From Ampullaceana balthica (Eukaryota; Mollusca; Gastropoda; Lymnaeidae), in NCBI GenBank assembly GCA_944989445.1, contig CALYLW010000552.1:567565-631564 (forward strand): a DNA stretch of 64,000 bases. Reading direction: 5' to 3'. The translations under genes and the position numbers were made by a program. How positions within the stretch are numbered: the first letter of the stretch is position 1; the number at the start of each line of letters is the position of its first letter. Below, in pieces: positions 34,289-45,839 of the stretch. The notes beneath the pieces are model-generated. The model saw only the letters and a list, made by a program, of their open reading frames with translations, was not told where the DNA came from and did no database searches.

Positions 34289-37200
34289 TTAGCTGTAGAG
34301 GTTAAATTCACATTTTCCCGTTACCACCCATTCACAGCATGTGGGTGTTATTAATATGAAATCTGTTTTACTTGAAAATTGAAGGTAACGCACAATTTCC
34401 TTAAAGTCTTCCTCCTGGACTGACCCTTTATGTTCATTAAACCTGATATGACCATTCAGTTTAGCAACCAAGGAGAAGAAACCTTCAAAAAAAAGGATAT
34501 CAAATCTAATTAGATGGGGAAAAAAATAAGGTTAGCAATCATTAGTTACAAATTTGAATTTTGAATAATTAACCATTATTTAGTAAGTTACACAATATTA
34601 AAAAAATTTAAAAAAATGTTCAGACTCAATATACTCTACATTCAGTGGAAACAAGCAAATGTCATGTATGACAGGACAGATTATTCTTTTTATTTCAGAT
34701 AAGTCCTGCCTGACCCCCTGCATGCTTGATTTTATACATCATTACATTTAGCTCTGATGTTAATTAATTAAAAGGATTGGGCACAAGGAAAGTTTGGGGA
34801 AAACGACGGATTCTGGCAATGTTTAGTTAAAGCCATTGTATATTGTTTCATGGGTCATAGAACACTATTTTCCCCTCCCCTATATATATATATACAATGT
34901 ATATATATATATAGAGGAAGAGTTAGCATTTGAATAATTTGTGGCTTATGAATAGATGCATGACATAGTTTGGAACATCAGGTGATCACTTAAGGACTGT
35001 CTGACAAAGAGTAGCGAAATGAAAAAATCTTGCCCAGGAAGGGAGACTGGTTAAAATCACACACAGAAGTTAGGAGATATAAAGGTTGGATGAATCGGTT
35101 GTTGGCCTAGATCATCGGTGGCCAAACTGCGGCTCTTCCGTGTTCACTTTGCGGCTGGCGAACAATTGATCAAATTAAAACTTTTCGTTTAACATATATG
35201 CTGTGAAATACGTTTAACAGGAAAACGCTTAAGAAGAAATATATTTCAACGGGAAATAAAATACGGTCCAGACAAAATACAAAGTATTTTAATACACCTT
35301 TTTTCTCTGAACATGAAACAAAAATCTATTAACACTGTTTATTAACACTAAAAGATTTAGGTTCTTTGAATGAATCAAGGAAAACACGACTGCACCCCAG
35401 AGAATTAAAATGGGTTGGTATTTTGTGTTATAAATAATAATATCCCTGCTTTTATTATATGACAGGACGCTAACTTCGCTTTGAAATACACCAAATTATT
35501 GAGTTACCAGTTGAGACAGACGAACCAATGTTGTTTATCTATCACCTTTCCACTCCTATCCCCATCATACTTAAAAAAAACACATCTATTATTGGGTTTT
35601 AACAAAAATTATTTTCAGTCATTCAATGATTTTCCCTGTAATAACAAAATAAATGAACGTTTAAAACAAAATCTGGACAGAAACATAGGGTTGAAAATAT
35701 TTTTGGCTTATTTAAATTTTAAAAGTTGAGGGAAGTGATTGGTTTGTAAGTGGTTGGTGATGTTAAATTTCTTGTTCCCGTTTTGATAAAAGTCCACAAA
35801 TATGGCAACAAGTTGCAGGAAACGAAAATATAGAGAAGAAAATACAAGCTTTCTACCAGAATGAGAAGAGGATGGTGCATTTATTGATAAAGATGCTAAG
35901 CCAATTTGCATCATCTGCAAAACACAGCTAGCAAATTACAAAGGTATCAATTTGAAGCGACACTATGTAAAAAGTCATGAAGAGTTTGCATTGCGGTATC
36001 CACTGCAGAGTGAATTGAGAAAAAGCAAGCTTGATGAGTTAAAGTCTGGGATGTGTCAGCAGCAGACACTACTTTCTGCTTTTAGCAAAGAAGGTGGCAC
36101 TTCAACTGAGGCAAGTTATGTCATCACTTGGAATATTGCTCGTGCTAAATGACCTTATTCTGATGGGGACTTTATTAAGAAAAATACTGAAGAAGTAATT
36201 TCAATATTAGATCCAAATAATTCCAGACTTTGGCGACTAATAACACAAATTCCAATGTCACGCCATACCACTGAGAGACGTATTTCAGACATTAACGCTG
36301 ATATTGAAGGAAAAATGAGGAACGCTTTAAAGAACTGTGTAGCATTCACAGAGGCGTAACAATGACTTGGCATAGGGGCAGTTGCCAAGGGCGCCGAGGG
36401 CTAATCTTTCAATAACCAATTTATTCTGTATCATTTAGTATTTTCCCTAATTCTCAAGGGCGCCAAAAATGAATTAACCAAGGGAGCGGAAAACCCAGTT
36501 AGCCTTCTGAGCATTCAGTTTGGCTCTTGATGAATCAACAGACATTCAAGATACGCCACAATTGGCGGTGTACGTTCGTTATGTTTCATTAGACTTGGCT
36601 GTAGAAGAAGAGCTATTAAACTTGGTGGCACTGAAAGATACCACTCGCGGTATTGATGTAAAGAACGCCCTTGATAAAATACTGATGGATGCTGGTTAAC
36701 CACTAAATAGACTTTTAAGTGCGGCAACGGATGGAGCGACGTCTTAATGCTTGGTAAAAATGTACGTCTCATGGGGCTTTTAAGGAATGATCCAAAATAT
36801 CCGGACATCCTTCCTGTACACTGCATCATTCACAGAGAAAATCTTGCAGCCCAATATTTTAAATTCGAAAGTGTAATGACGACGTTTCTACAAATTGTGA
36901 ATTTCATTCGTTAAAGTGCAAAGAATCACCAGCAGTTCAAAAACTTCATTGGTGAGCTAGATCTCGAAGACAAACCAGATGACCTTTCATTTCACTGTGT
37001 TGTTAGGTGGTTATCTACAAGCAATATTTTAAACAGATTTGTAGACTTGTTTGAACCCATTACTGCTTTCCTTGCAGAAAAAGACAAGTCTTATCCACAG
37101 CTGGTGGACGAAGCTTGGATGGTCGATTTGATGTTTCTAACTGACATTATGCAGCATCTACAAACTCTGAACCTTTTGTTTCAAGCTTATTTCCAATCTT

Positions 37201-40200
37201 ATACAGACTGTTTTTAGCTTTTAGAACAAAGTACAGATTCTTCAAAGAGATATCCTGTCAAGAGAATTTAAGCACTTTCCTTGTCTTCAGAATAGAATTA
37301 GCTCATACTCTGAGGGTGGAATTCAACTTAGAAAGCTTGGTGCATATAGAGATAGGTTACAAGGATTACTGGAAGATTTCAAAGCCAGATTTATTGACTT
37401 GCGGCAACTAAAATCCTGTTCCACTTTTCTCATATAGGGGAGAGGGTCATGCATTAGTGACGAGGGTGAGGAAATATGACGTCACATCAAAATACGCAAC
37501 TTTAAATAAAAGTTCCACTAAAATATTTGATTGCTTGCAATTTTTTTAAGGATGTTTTCAATGGTTTCACGCGTATTACGATATTAGAGTGCAGACTTAC
37601 ACTAAATACATACTCAAATGATAAAAAGTAATTTGCAAGATGCTATTTTTCAATTAGAAAATACAGCTATTTGAGGGGTGGGGCGGTCAAGCTTAGTGAT
37701 GTCATATTGGAGTGGGGGGGTATAAGTTGTTCCTTTGGCTGCTTTGTCCTTCAGATTCTGTGGATCGTGGTTCTTCTTTTTGTTATGGGGCTTGCTGGGC
37801 TGTGGGTGTCTGTGCTTTGTTGGCTGTTGACATGTCGACAGGAGAGATTGAGTCATTGCCATGTTTTCATTGTTTCCCTTGGTGAGAAAACTAGCTGGGA
37901 AAGAAATCTCAGCCACCGGTGTAGTCTTGGGCACTGTCTTTAAATCACAGCGGTTGACTGTTGATGCCAGAAACTGTGGTACCTGGTTGGCATGAGGTAC
38001 CCACCGTTTTAGTACATTCATGCCAAGCAGAACTGGCACCTCTTTCTACCGCACTTGGGTCACCAGGTCGTTTGGGTTGACGACGAGGAACGAGACATCT
38101 TGTAGATGCTGCCCTAGTAGCTGCACATCAGCCGTCACAATTCCAAGATATGGCACCTAAGCTCCGTTGACGGCTCGTAGGGTGATGAAGCCGGTTTCCA
38201 TGTTGAGGTGCCCAAGATGTTGGTATGCCCATGTTTTGGTGATGGTGCTTACTTCGCTCCCCCTGTCAATAAGTGCCGCAACTTGGTGACCATTTAGGGC
38301 TATATCCAGAATTGAGCATTCACCAGTAAGTTCTATGGACTTTACTGTTATTCGGCAGTTGACAGCTGTGTGTGACGGAAAGTATCTCACGAATTCTGGT
38401 TGCTGTTGAGGATGTTGTAAGGGTGCCCCATTTTGGAATGTGACGTACCTCTTTTTGGCCTGGCACTTGTCCTCTAGGTGGCCCTTTCTACTACACCACA
38501 TGCATGTCATGGTGTCCCAAAGAGATTGTCCCTGGGGTTGATTGGACTGTCTGCATACGGGCTGCAGATGTTGTCGTTGGCCCGGATTAGGCTGTCTGGG
38601 TGCTGGTGGACACTGTTGGCGTACATGTCCAGTCGGTGTTGGTGCATCGACTGGTGGAGACTATCTGCCACAGCTGCTACCTGCTGGTCTATGTGGGCCA
38701 TTACGTGTTGCCTTAACTGTGTCCAGTTAGGGAGAGATGCTGCTGAGAGATGTGCAGTGGCGGCGACATCAGAGAAGTCTTCTCTCATCCAGCATTGAGC
38801 CTCCTTCTTGACATCTTCATATGAGCTGCCAGCGTGCAATCTGGCTTATGCTCATATGTCACAACGTAGAGTGGCTGGCTGAAGGCCTTGGATGAAAGCA
38901 TCTCGGAGCATGTCATCCGCCAAGATGCCAGGTCGTGCAGAGTTAGCCAGTTGGAACATATTTTTTAATGCCTCCGAGTAGTCGTCGACTGTCTCACCCA
39001 GGCCTTGTCCTCTACGGTAAAAGGCTGCTGTAAGGTTACTCTCTGAGTCCCTATTCCTGGGTGAGTCTCCCCTTATTTGAGATCCCAAAGACCGCGTCAA
39101 AGCTTGTCCAGTCATGTCATGCCGACTATGTAATTGGTCAGGTCTGGTCAGCCAATCCTGGTGGACAGGCCCATAGCGTCTGGGACAAAGGGAGAGACAA
39201 GGTTGGCGCCAGTGGGGTCGGGCCCTCGTGGTGGTCTACAATATTACGCAGTAGTTATTTGTCCGGCCACTCCCGGCCATAAAGTGTAACATGTCCGCAC
39301 CCGTCAAACAACCTTGGGGCACATTGCCATACAAAGAAGGCAATGAATATTAAGCATAGGTGAGGGGAATATAAACTGATTGGGGTGGTGGTGAAGGGTA
39401 ATCTGGGTTGTTACATGTGTTATCTGTATTTTTAAAGAGCAATAGTACAAAATGACTCACATGAATAGCGCCCTTGCCATTCTGGTCCTTCAGCTCCAGA
39501 AAATTGTTGACATACAGGATTAAGAAGGTATGGACTTGGGTCAGTTTCAGTCAATGCTTTCCCAAGGTCAAGTTTTAGGGACATAAAGCTCAAATAGTTA
39601 CAGATATAATCAGGTAAATCGTCAAATGAAAGTTTAATTCTTTTGGTGAAATCTGCCAAGGAAACAATACATTAATTTATTCTTTGGAGTTTAATAAAGA
39701 GGGTTCTCTAATTTATTGTATAATATTAGTACTGTATACTAAAGAAGCTCTATTATGTAGACATCAAAATGTTTTTTTAAAAAATCAGCTACAATAATAA
39801 AGGGTAATTATTGATGGTATTATATTTGCACAAGCCAAAACAATGTCTCTAGACAATAAATTATTTATTTCAATTTTTTTTTATAGATTTAGTCATAAAA
39901 ACGTGCTCTGAGCAGAAATCAGATTATCAGTCACACTATCCATACTATACAAGACTATTATTAAAATAATCACTCACCTGTGCTCCCATATTTTAACAAA
40001 CCTGAATTAAGTTGAACTATACATTCAGGTTCACCTACTAAGAGTGGGCTTTTATTTTTAGCTAAGATGCAGGTTTCCTGAAAATTTCAAAAAACATATA
40101 TGCAGCTTAACTAATTGCAACATGATTTAATCTATATTTTCTTATCCTTTAGCTTTATCATAAACCTTCCACATTCCAAAACATTTCCGTTACACAGCCC

Positions 40201-41447
40201 ACACCAAACATTAAAAGTGCTCAAAGCAATGCATGCTAAGCTAAACCTAAACAATCTGACTTTCTGTTTTTTCCAGAAACCTTTGATAATACCCTAAAAC
40301 TAAAACACCCAAGTGTAAGATTGTGACCTTTGGTTATGAAGTTCTGACCCCCCCCCCTAAAATTAATCGAGAGTTTTGTTCTCACTATTCTTTTTTTAAA
40401 AATATAGATTTTATTATCATAAAAAAAGAAAATCTGAAAAAGGCTTGTCATTAAAATTGGTTCAATTTTAGGTGTTACAATGAGAGTGAGAGCAATACAT
40501 CCTTGAAATGTCTTAAATATCGATAGAAAAATACACAACACTTTTTTGTAAAAAAGTCTTTAAATTTAAAGGCTAATATGTTTGTTCTTACTAGTTCCAG
40601 TTAAACCGTACTGATCAAACACTATTGAAGACAAACAGTATGCAGGGAAAATAAAGTGTAAAAATTATAATTAAATTGATAGTAAATAATCTGTAAAATA
40701 TACGTCGAGTGCATAACTATTTGTAGAAAAATTGCCATAAATATGAGAATAATGCCTGAAGAAAACAAATGTTTCTTGAATGCAGCATGAGCTGTTGTAT
40801 TTATTGAAAAGAAATTATTTTTATTTTATAGCCTATAAATTATAAAACCGGCATGCCAAAACAATTACACAATTTCATCTTTAAATCAAATACACTTGTG
40901 ATTTGATCTTGCTCTTTTTAAAAGATCAACAAATGTAAAAAGTTGGATATTACACCAAGGCTAAACTGGGAAATTTGGTTCTTGATTTTACTTGATTATG
41001 AGCTGAAGAAAGCCTAATACTTAATACAGAAGCTTTCTTTGTAATAATTTGTATGTTTCTTTTTCTGGGTATCCTAGTTTAAAATATGTATTTTTAATAA
41101 TAATTAGCCTGATTGCAATCTTCCTTTATACAACCTTATCATTAATAAAAAGAAATAGTTTTTTTTAGTGTTTTACCTTTACGGTTGGTACTTCACTTGA
41201 TGGATGTGATCGACAGATAATATCCCCCCACGTGAGATTCCAGGTAGACAGTTTTAATTTATCATAAAAGTAAGTACCTGGAACAAAGTAAGCAATGAGA
41301 TGGTTAAGGGGCAGACAAATGGTGAAAGCTTTTTAATAACTTTGATTGGCACAAGCATAAAAATATTACCTTTAACCTTTTTATGCACCATCCATTTATT
41401 TATCAAGTATTCCAATTCCAAGGGCCTTCTAACCTTCACCTCATCAC
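34289..41447 (-). CDS. Five-exon module, paralogue 3 (3' part of an unrecognised spliced gene)
   Basis: Minus-strand exons are A 41370-41447, B 41177-41277, C 39978-40077, D 39461-39652 and E 34289-34482. The joined frame has 220 codons and ends in TAA at 34289-34291. Phases are the same as in the other two copies. Landmarks are INKWMVHK (A), NLTWGDII (B), GEPEC and GLLKYGST (C), FDDLPDYICNYLS (D) and WVVTGKCEFNLYS (E). Exon A has no Met here, which argues for an upstream start exon. The D/E intron is about 5 kb and carries a hAT pseudogene, a MITE fragment and Ty3/gypsy gag-protease remnants, all without damage to the splice sites. This copy is the most 5' of the three in transcription order. 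The function is unknown. Confidence 0.78.
34483..35110. other. Intron sequence, no feature
   Basis: Part of the D/E intron of paralogue 3. A TATATA palindrome lies at 34880-34912. Confidence 0.5.
35116..37432 (+). pseudogene. BED-finger hAT transposase, broken (GTF2IRD2/ZBED-like type)
   Basis: A hAT-like left end (TCGGTGGCCAAACTGCGGCT) lies at about 35116. The coding remnant starts near 35802 (MATSCRKRKYREE). Its BED-type finger is CIICKTQLANYKGINLKRHY with a further SH (C2..H2). The catalytic part follows at 36510 (FALDESTDIQDTPQLAVYVR), and DALDKIL- and VVRWLST-like pieces run to 37432. There are several stops and frame changes, and a 161-bp hAT MITE splits it at 36349-36509. A MITE fragment truncates the 3' end. 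It resembles the remnant inserted at 55625-57462. Confidence 0.8.
36349..36509. mobile_element. hAT MITE, family M1, copy 2, inside a hAT transposase pseudogene
   Basis: The ends are CAGAGGCGTAAC and the inverse-like GTTAGCCTTCTG. The 8-bp TSD is AGCATTCA (36341-36348 and 36510-36517). Skipping the MITE and one TSD copy rejoins the transposase reading (NCVAF then SLALDEST). Confidence 0.9.
37437..37722 (-). mobile_element. MULE-type MITE fragment
   Basis: In reverse orientation it shares the interior of 31924-32346 (ATGACGTCACATC, TTACGATATTAGAGTGCAGA). Both termini are missing. It lies between the hAT pseudogene and the Ty3/gypsy remnant. Confidence 0.75.
37725..39290 (-). pseudogene. Ty3/gypsy-like LTR retrotransposon remnant (gag to protease)
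   Basis: On the minus strand, frames at 38852-39115 and 38507-38839 are gag-like (YRRGQGLGETVDDYSEALKN, MREDFSDVA). Next comes a zinc knuckle (CMWCSRKGHLEDKC, 38470-38510). A retropepsin-like segment reads ALIDRGSEVSTI; the expected D-T/S-G triad is altered to D-R-G, which should inactivate it. Then comes LLGMNVLKRW, the end of the protease region. Several stops interrupt the frame. No RT, integrase or LTR was found. It sits in the D/E intron of paralogue 3. Confidence 0.75.
40078..41176. other. Intron, no feature
   Basis: The B/C intron of paralogue 3 shows no supported repeat or gene. Confidence 0.5.
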
Positions 41448-42046
41448 CTAAAATTCATAAATTTGTAACAGATTAAAGCAAATCTTAAATGATAAATCGC
41501 TTTGATCAATTTCTAGTTATTAGATTGTATTTTATTATAAATATACCCTGTTTTACAGACTTAAAGACGCTATGAACTATAATTATTACAACTTAATTAT
41601 TATGCGATTTTTAAAAAAATCTGTTTAATATTTAACATTAATTTTGACTATAAGATGCACATGAATTTTGGAGGCATTTTTTCAAAGAAAAATGTGCATC
41701 TTAAAGTCCGTAAAATACGGTTAAGACCTAGACAATGTACAAGATCATTCATTGCTATCTAGCAATGGTGCAATACATGTAATTTAAGATACCCTGTAAT
41801 TTTTTTAAATTTTGACCTATTTCTAATTAATACTAATTTGCTTTAATTTTTCATTTATTGAAATGTGAAAAGATTCCTGGTATGAATGTATATTTTCAAA
41901 TTTTATCACAACCTCTAGCTAACTAGGCCTAACCTCTCATGTGGGTAGGTCTAGCCTTAGATTTCTTAGACATAGTAATTAAAGAAACTGAGTATAAAAA
42001 TATTTACTAGTAAACCAAAATTTAAGAAAACATGGAGCATCTAGAT

Positions 42047-42244
42047 CAGGGGTGTGCATCATTTTCCAACGTTAGGCGACATGTGAACTTTGTAACAACA
42101 ACGAGGGCCAGTACCCGTAAAAAATGTACTCTTGATAACTTTAGTAAAGTTCGCGAGTATAAAAATCAAATATGATTGGCGGGCCACTTGAACTGGTCTG
42201 GCGGGCTGTGTTGTGGCCCGCGGGCTGCCTGTTGCACACCCCTG
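42047..42244. mobile_element. hAT MITE with palindromic 8-bp TSD
   Basis: The ends are CAGGGGTGTGCA and TGCACACCCCTG. The TSD is ATCTAGAT (42039-42046 and 42245-42252). GGGCCAGT- and GGCCCGCGGGCTG-like sub-terminal GC-rich sequence is present. Confidence 0.92.
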
Positions 42245-42296
42245 ATCTAGATCTTGAATTATTTCAACCAATATAATCAATGAGCATTTAAAAAGC

Positions 42297-42425
42297 AAAT
42301 AAAAATGCAAGACTATCATGTCATGTCTAGTCTTGCATTTTTTGACATGAGATAAACCATGGATAAGATAATTGTATGATGCAATAATTTTCTATATAAA
42401 ACGACCATCTGTAATAGATAACATA
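42297..42425 (+). mobile_element. LINE 3'-end fragment (family of 1766-2423)
   Basis: It starts in the last codons (AATAAAAATGCAAGACTA) and contains AAACCATGGATAAG, a decayed hairpin (GATGCAATAATTTTCTATAT) and a GATAA-like tail. An extremely short 5'-truncated insertion. Confidence 0.7.
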
Positions 42426-42903
42426 GTTATAACATAATTAGCTTATAAGTATAAGACTATACTCTACACTATTACTATATAATTTATAATAAGTGAAAAA
42501 TTTATTTCCCCTGGTCCTGGTATTTCTAAACTCTTAAATTATAGAAAATATTAATTTAAAAAACCCTGTAAAAAAACCAAGTTTTTGACTATAAATCCTT
42601 TATGTACGAGACATAACTAAAAGAATGTTAATTATAATTCGCAGTGCAAGACCATCCAAAAATACAAAATGTATATATATGTCGTAAAACATGTTTAATA
42701 TAATGCGCACCGATCAGGAATATGTTTATAAAAAGTTTTGTCAATAAAATATGCACCTTATTGCGTGACAGGAAAGGTTGTTCAATATAATAGGCACCAC
42801 GACACTATAGCAAAAAAAAGTTAACATGTTACATAGTGATAAATAAAGATAATCTAAAAAATCATTAATTTAATTACAGTAGATTCGATTTATCTGAAAT
42901 TGT

Positions 42904-43539
42904 TAGGGCTGCGGAAATTAACGATTAATTTCTCAATTAATCGTTAAATTATTTTATCGATTAAAATTATTTTAATCGATAAAAATTCGATTAAAATTAA
43001 AGAAAATATTTATAATATTTAAAATTTTTTAAAATAAATAAATAATTAATTATTAATAGTTAATAATAATTTATATATTTTTTTACGTACAAACTTCTCC
43101 CGTGTAATATTATAATTTATTTTATTACTTTATGTGGACCGGCAGACGTCAACTAAAAAATGGCTGACAGCATCAGCGCAGTTAAATTTAAACATATAAC
43201 TAGAAAGTTGAGCAAAAATTTTGTTTTTAAGCCAACTGCGGATGACAAAGTCGAAGATGGTGAAAAAGTTTACTGTGTTCACTGCCATATACAATTCTCT
43301 TTTAAAGGATCAAATACATCGCTGACGTACCACCTTCAGCACAAACATCCGATCAAGTATTAACACATTGTCATAAAATTTACTTCAAAATATTCTTAAT
43401 TTTCAATGTCCGGGAGAAATGTTCAGTTTAATGACGTCATAAACATATATTTTTGGCTTTAATCGAAATTATCTATTAATTAATCGATAATTTTTCAAAA
43501 AGTTAACGATTAAATTTAAATTAATCGATAACAGCCCTA
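42904..43539 (+). mobile_element. hAT-type element keeping only a BED finger
   Basis: The ends are TAGGGCTG and CAGCCCTA. The 8-bp TSD is GAAATTGT (42896-42903 and 43540-43547). Sub-terminal AATTAATCGTTAA-like repeats are present. It inserted into a family X repeat. The 636-bp length is too short for a transposase, but one intact small ORF remains inside. Confidence 0.9.
43160..43363 (+). CDS. Orphan BED-type zinc-finger ORF in a hAT MITE
   Basis: The 67-residue frame starts MADSISAVKFKH. It has CVHCHIQFSFKGSNTSLTYH followed by LQHKH, a C2-H2 BED-like finger at about residues 39-63. BED fingers bind DNA at the N terminus of hAT transposases. Here the catalytic part is gone, but the finger frame is intact from ATG to TAA. 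It could be a passive remnant, or a short DNA-binding peptide that competes for TIRs. Expression is unknown. Confidence 0.6.
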   Translation: MADSISAVKFKHITRKLSKNFVFKPTADDKVEDGEKVYCVHCHIQFSFKGSNTSLTYHLQHKHPIKY

Positions 43540-44098
43540 GAAATTGTGATACATCATTTTTATCTTCGGCATGAGTCTGCCTTCAAAATTTCAGCACGCT
43601 AGCTTACGAGGAAGTGGGTTAAAATCGATCCAAAGTTTTTTCGGCACTGCCCACCTCAAGCAAGCAAGCAGACACCACGAGTTAATATAAAGGATTTAAA
43701 AATAAGTACCTTTTCTAAAATTTTCCTAAAGAATATAAAAAATATTTCAGACTCAATAGAAAAACATTTACCATTCTCCCTAGTTTCTTGATTCCCGTTG
43801 CAGAAAGGGAATGTAATGCTCTCGGACCAACACTTTAAAAAGCACTGCATAGGATTTCAGTGTGTGTAATACTACCAGAAAACTGAAGATATAAACTAAC
43901 ATTTAAGGCAAGGGTAAAAATGAATTTAGTTTAAGTACCTATATTATTATTTCGCAGCCAATTTTTATTTTCTCGTGAGAACTTACACAATTTAAATACT
44001 AAATTTTTAAACTTTTGGGTAATCATGGAGTTTGACATCTAGAAGTATTATTATGTATTTTATTTATTATTTCTAGTCTACTTCATACTCCATGTTCA

Positions 44099-44329
44099 CA
44101 GGGCCGGCTTTAGGCATAGGCAAACTAGGCAGCCTAGGGCCACTAAGGCTCAGATTAGAATTAGTCTCATCATTAGTGGGGGCTTCGCACAATAATCTTT
44201 CCATAAAATATTTATTTTTTATTTTTCTATTACACTTAGTCACTTAGTCTTAGTCTTATGGCCACCAAATTCACTTAGTCTTAGCCTTGGCCTTGAGCTT
44301 CCTAACTGTAACCCCTTAGGCCGGCCCTG
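44099..44329. mobile_element. hAT-like MITE
   Basis: The ends are CAGGGCCGGCTTTAGGC and the inverse CTTAGGCCGGCCCTG. ATGTTCA flanks both sides (7 bp, one short of a typical hAT TSD). Confidence 0.75.
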
Positions 44330-45070
44330 ATGTTCATAGGTAAGCATTGATAGCTCTCATTTATTTAAAAATGTATTTCTCTCTCAGTTTCAGCTACATT
44401 TCTGATTTTGATTACATTTACATAATTGAGTTTCTATTACAGTGTAACAGTGTAATTTACACTCAAAGAATCGAGCTGGTTTAAGTTGCTTTGAATTTGA
44501 ATGTTTTGAGTTAGTATTATTATTCAAAATTACTTGAATTTGAACTAAGCAGGCCTTCCATTATTTCTTACGATCTTTGTATCAGTGACATGATGTAAAT
44601 AAAATTAAAAGAAACAAAGTTATAGTATTAGTTAAATACAGTATTGCAAAATTAAAAACTTTTGGCTTTGGAACTTGGAGGAAAAGTCAGAGTCACTCGG
44701 TAGTTTTAATTCAGTCCTCCTCAAGAGTTACTAAGTCACTAAGCGAATTTTATCTTACTCGTGAGAACTTACGTGTTTCAATTATTTAATTCATTAATAT
44801 ATGAACGATTTTAGCTGTAACGAATCTAATTTTTAGGTTTTTTAAATTTCTAAGGCATATTTTCAGCGATATTCGATACATAAAATATAAGGAAGCGTTA
44901 TCAACACGGTTTGGGCCGTGAGAATAACGTCCAACGTTTAAGGTTATCCTCAGGGTAAACTGTGCGTACAATGTCTAGCGTTATTCTCACTGCCGCACTG
45001 TTTTGACCGCGAGAAAAATGCCGAACGCTTTGGCCGTGCGGATTTCTAGCATTCTGTAACATACTAACTA
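44330..45070. other. No gene seen
   Basis: AT-rich. A pogo/Tigger-like terminus (CAGTGGAACCTCGG) starts at 45071 with sub-terminal GGACGTATACC. Only one end is recognisable. Confidence 0.4.
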
Positions 45071-45839
45071 CAGTGGAACCTCGGTATACGTCATTAATCC
45101 GTTCCAACACTTGGCTTGACTTGGACATAATACCGAAAAGGACGTATACCAAATGTATTTTTACTATAAGAAATAGAGTTAAAATGATTAATCCATGCCA
45201 TGCCCATGAATACAAACCTTTGTTATTTAAATATTTTTACATTTAAATTTATTGACGTGGTTGTAGTAGTTGTCAACCAGTGGTGTTGTGTAACGAGTAG
45301 GGCACCGGTGAATTTTAAAATAGTTTTTTTTTAAAATCACAATTTTTGAAACAACTTTTCGGCTTTTGTTATATTCATCATTTTTGTTATTGTAAGGTAC
45401 GCATTGCAAAAGAGCATTTTCCCCCATAACTTTGGCATGATTTATCTAATTGTAGATGTAATCATTTCTATATTATCTCTTAATTGTTGGAATGAATTAT
45501 TGAATAAAGTATTTACTTATTTATATTAAAAAAAATTGTTATGTAAGTAATTTAATTGCTGCCATCGGTAATTTAAAAAAAATGTATAGGAAATTAAAAA
45601 TAAATATTAAAAAAATAAATAAAAATGCATAATAATACTCCCATTCGGTCATGTAGTTAGTGAATGTTAAAATTTCATTTTAAAATTCAATCTGAAATAT
45701 AACAAATCTACTTATCTAAATTTAAATATATGTATTTGTGTGAAATTTATAGTGAAGTAAATGTTATTTGGAAATGTTTACTCCTATTTTAGAATGGAGA
45801 AGTGGAGAAGGCATTTAAAAAAAAAGAAGTAATGTTGAT

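Larger units (their letters stand above)
42560..43698 (+). repeat. Family X repeat split by a hAT MITE
   Basis: The left part 42560-42903 has CCAAGTTTTTGACTATAAAT and TTTAATTACAGTAGATTCGA. The right part 43540-43698 has TTCAGCACGCTAGC and TTAATATAAAGGATTTAAAA. They correspond to the two halves of 811-1262. Confidence 0.65.
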
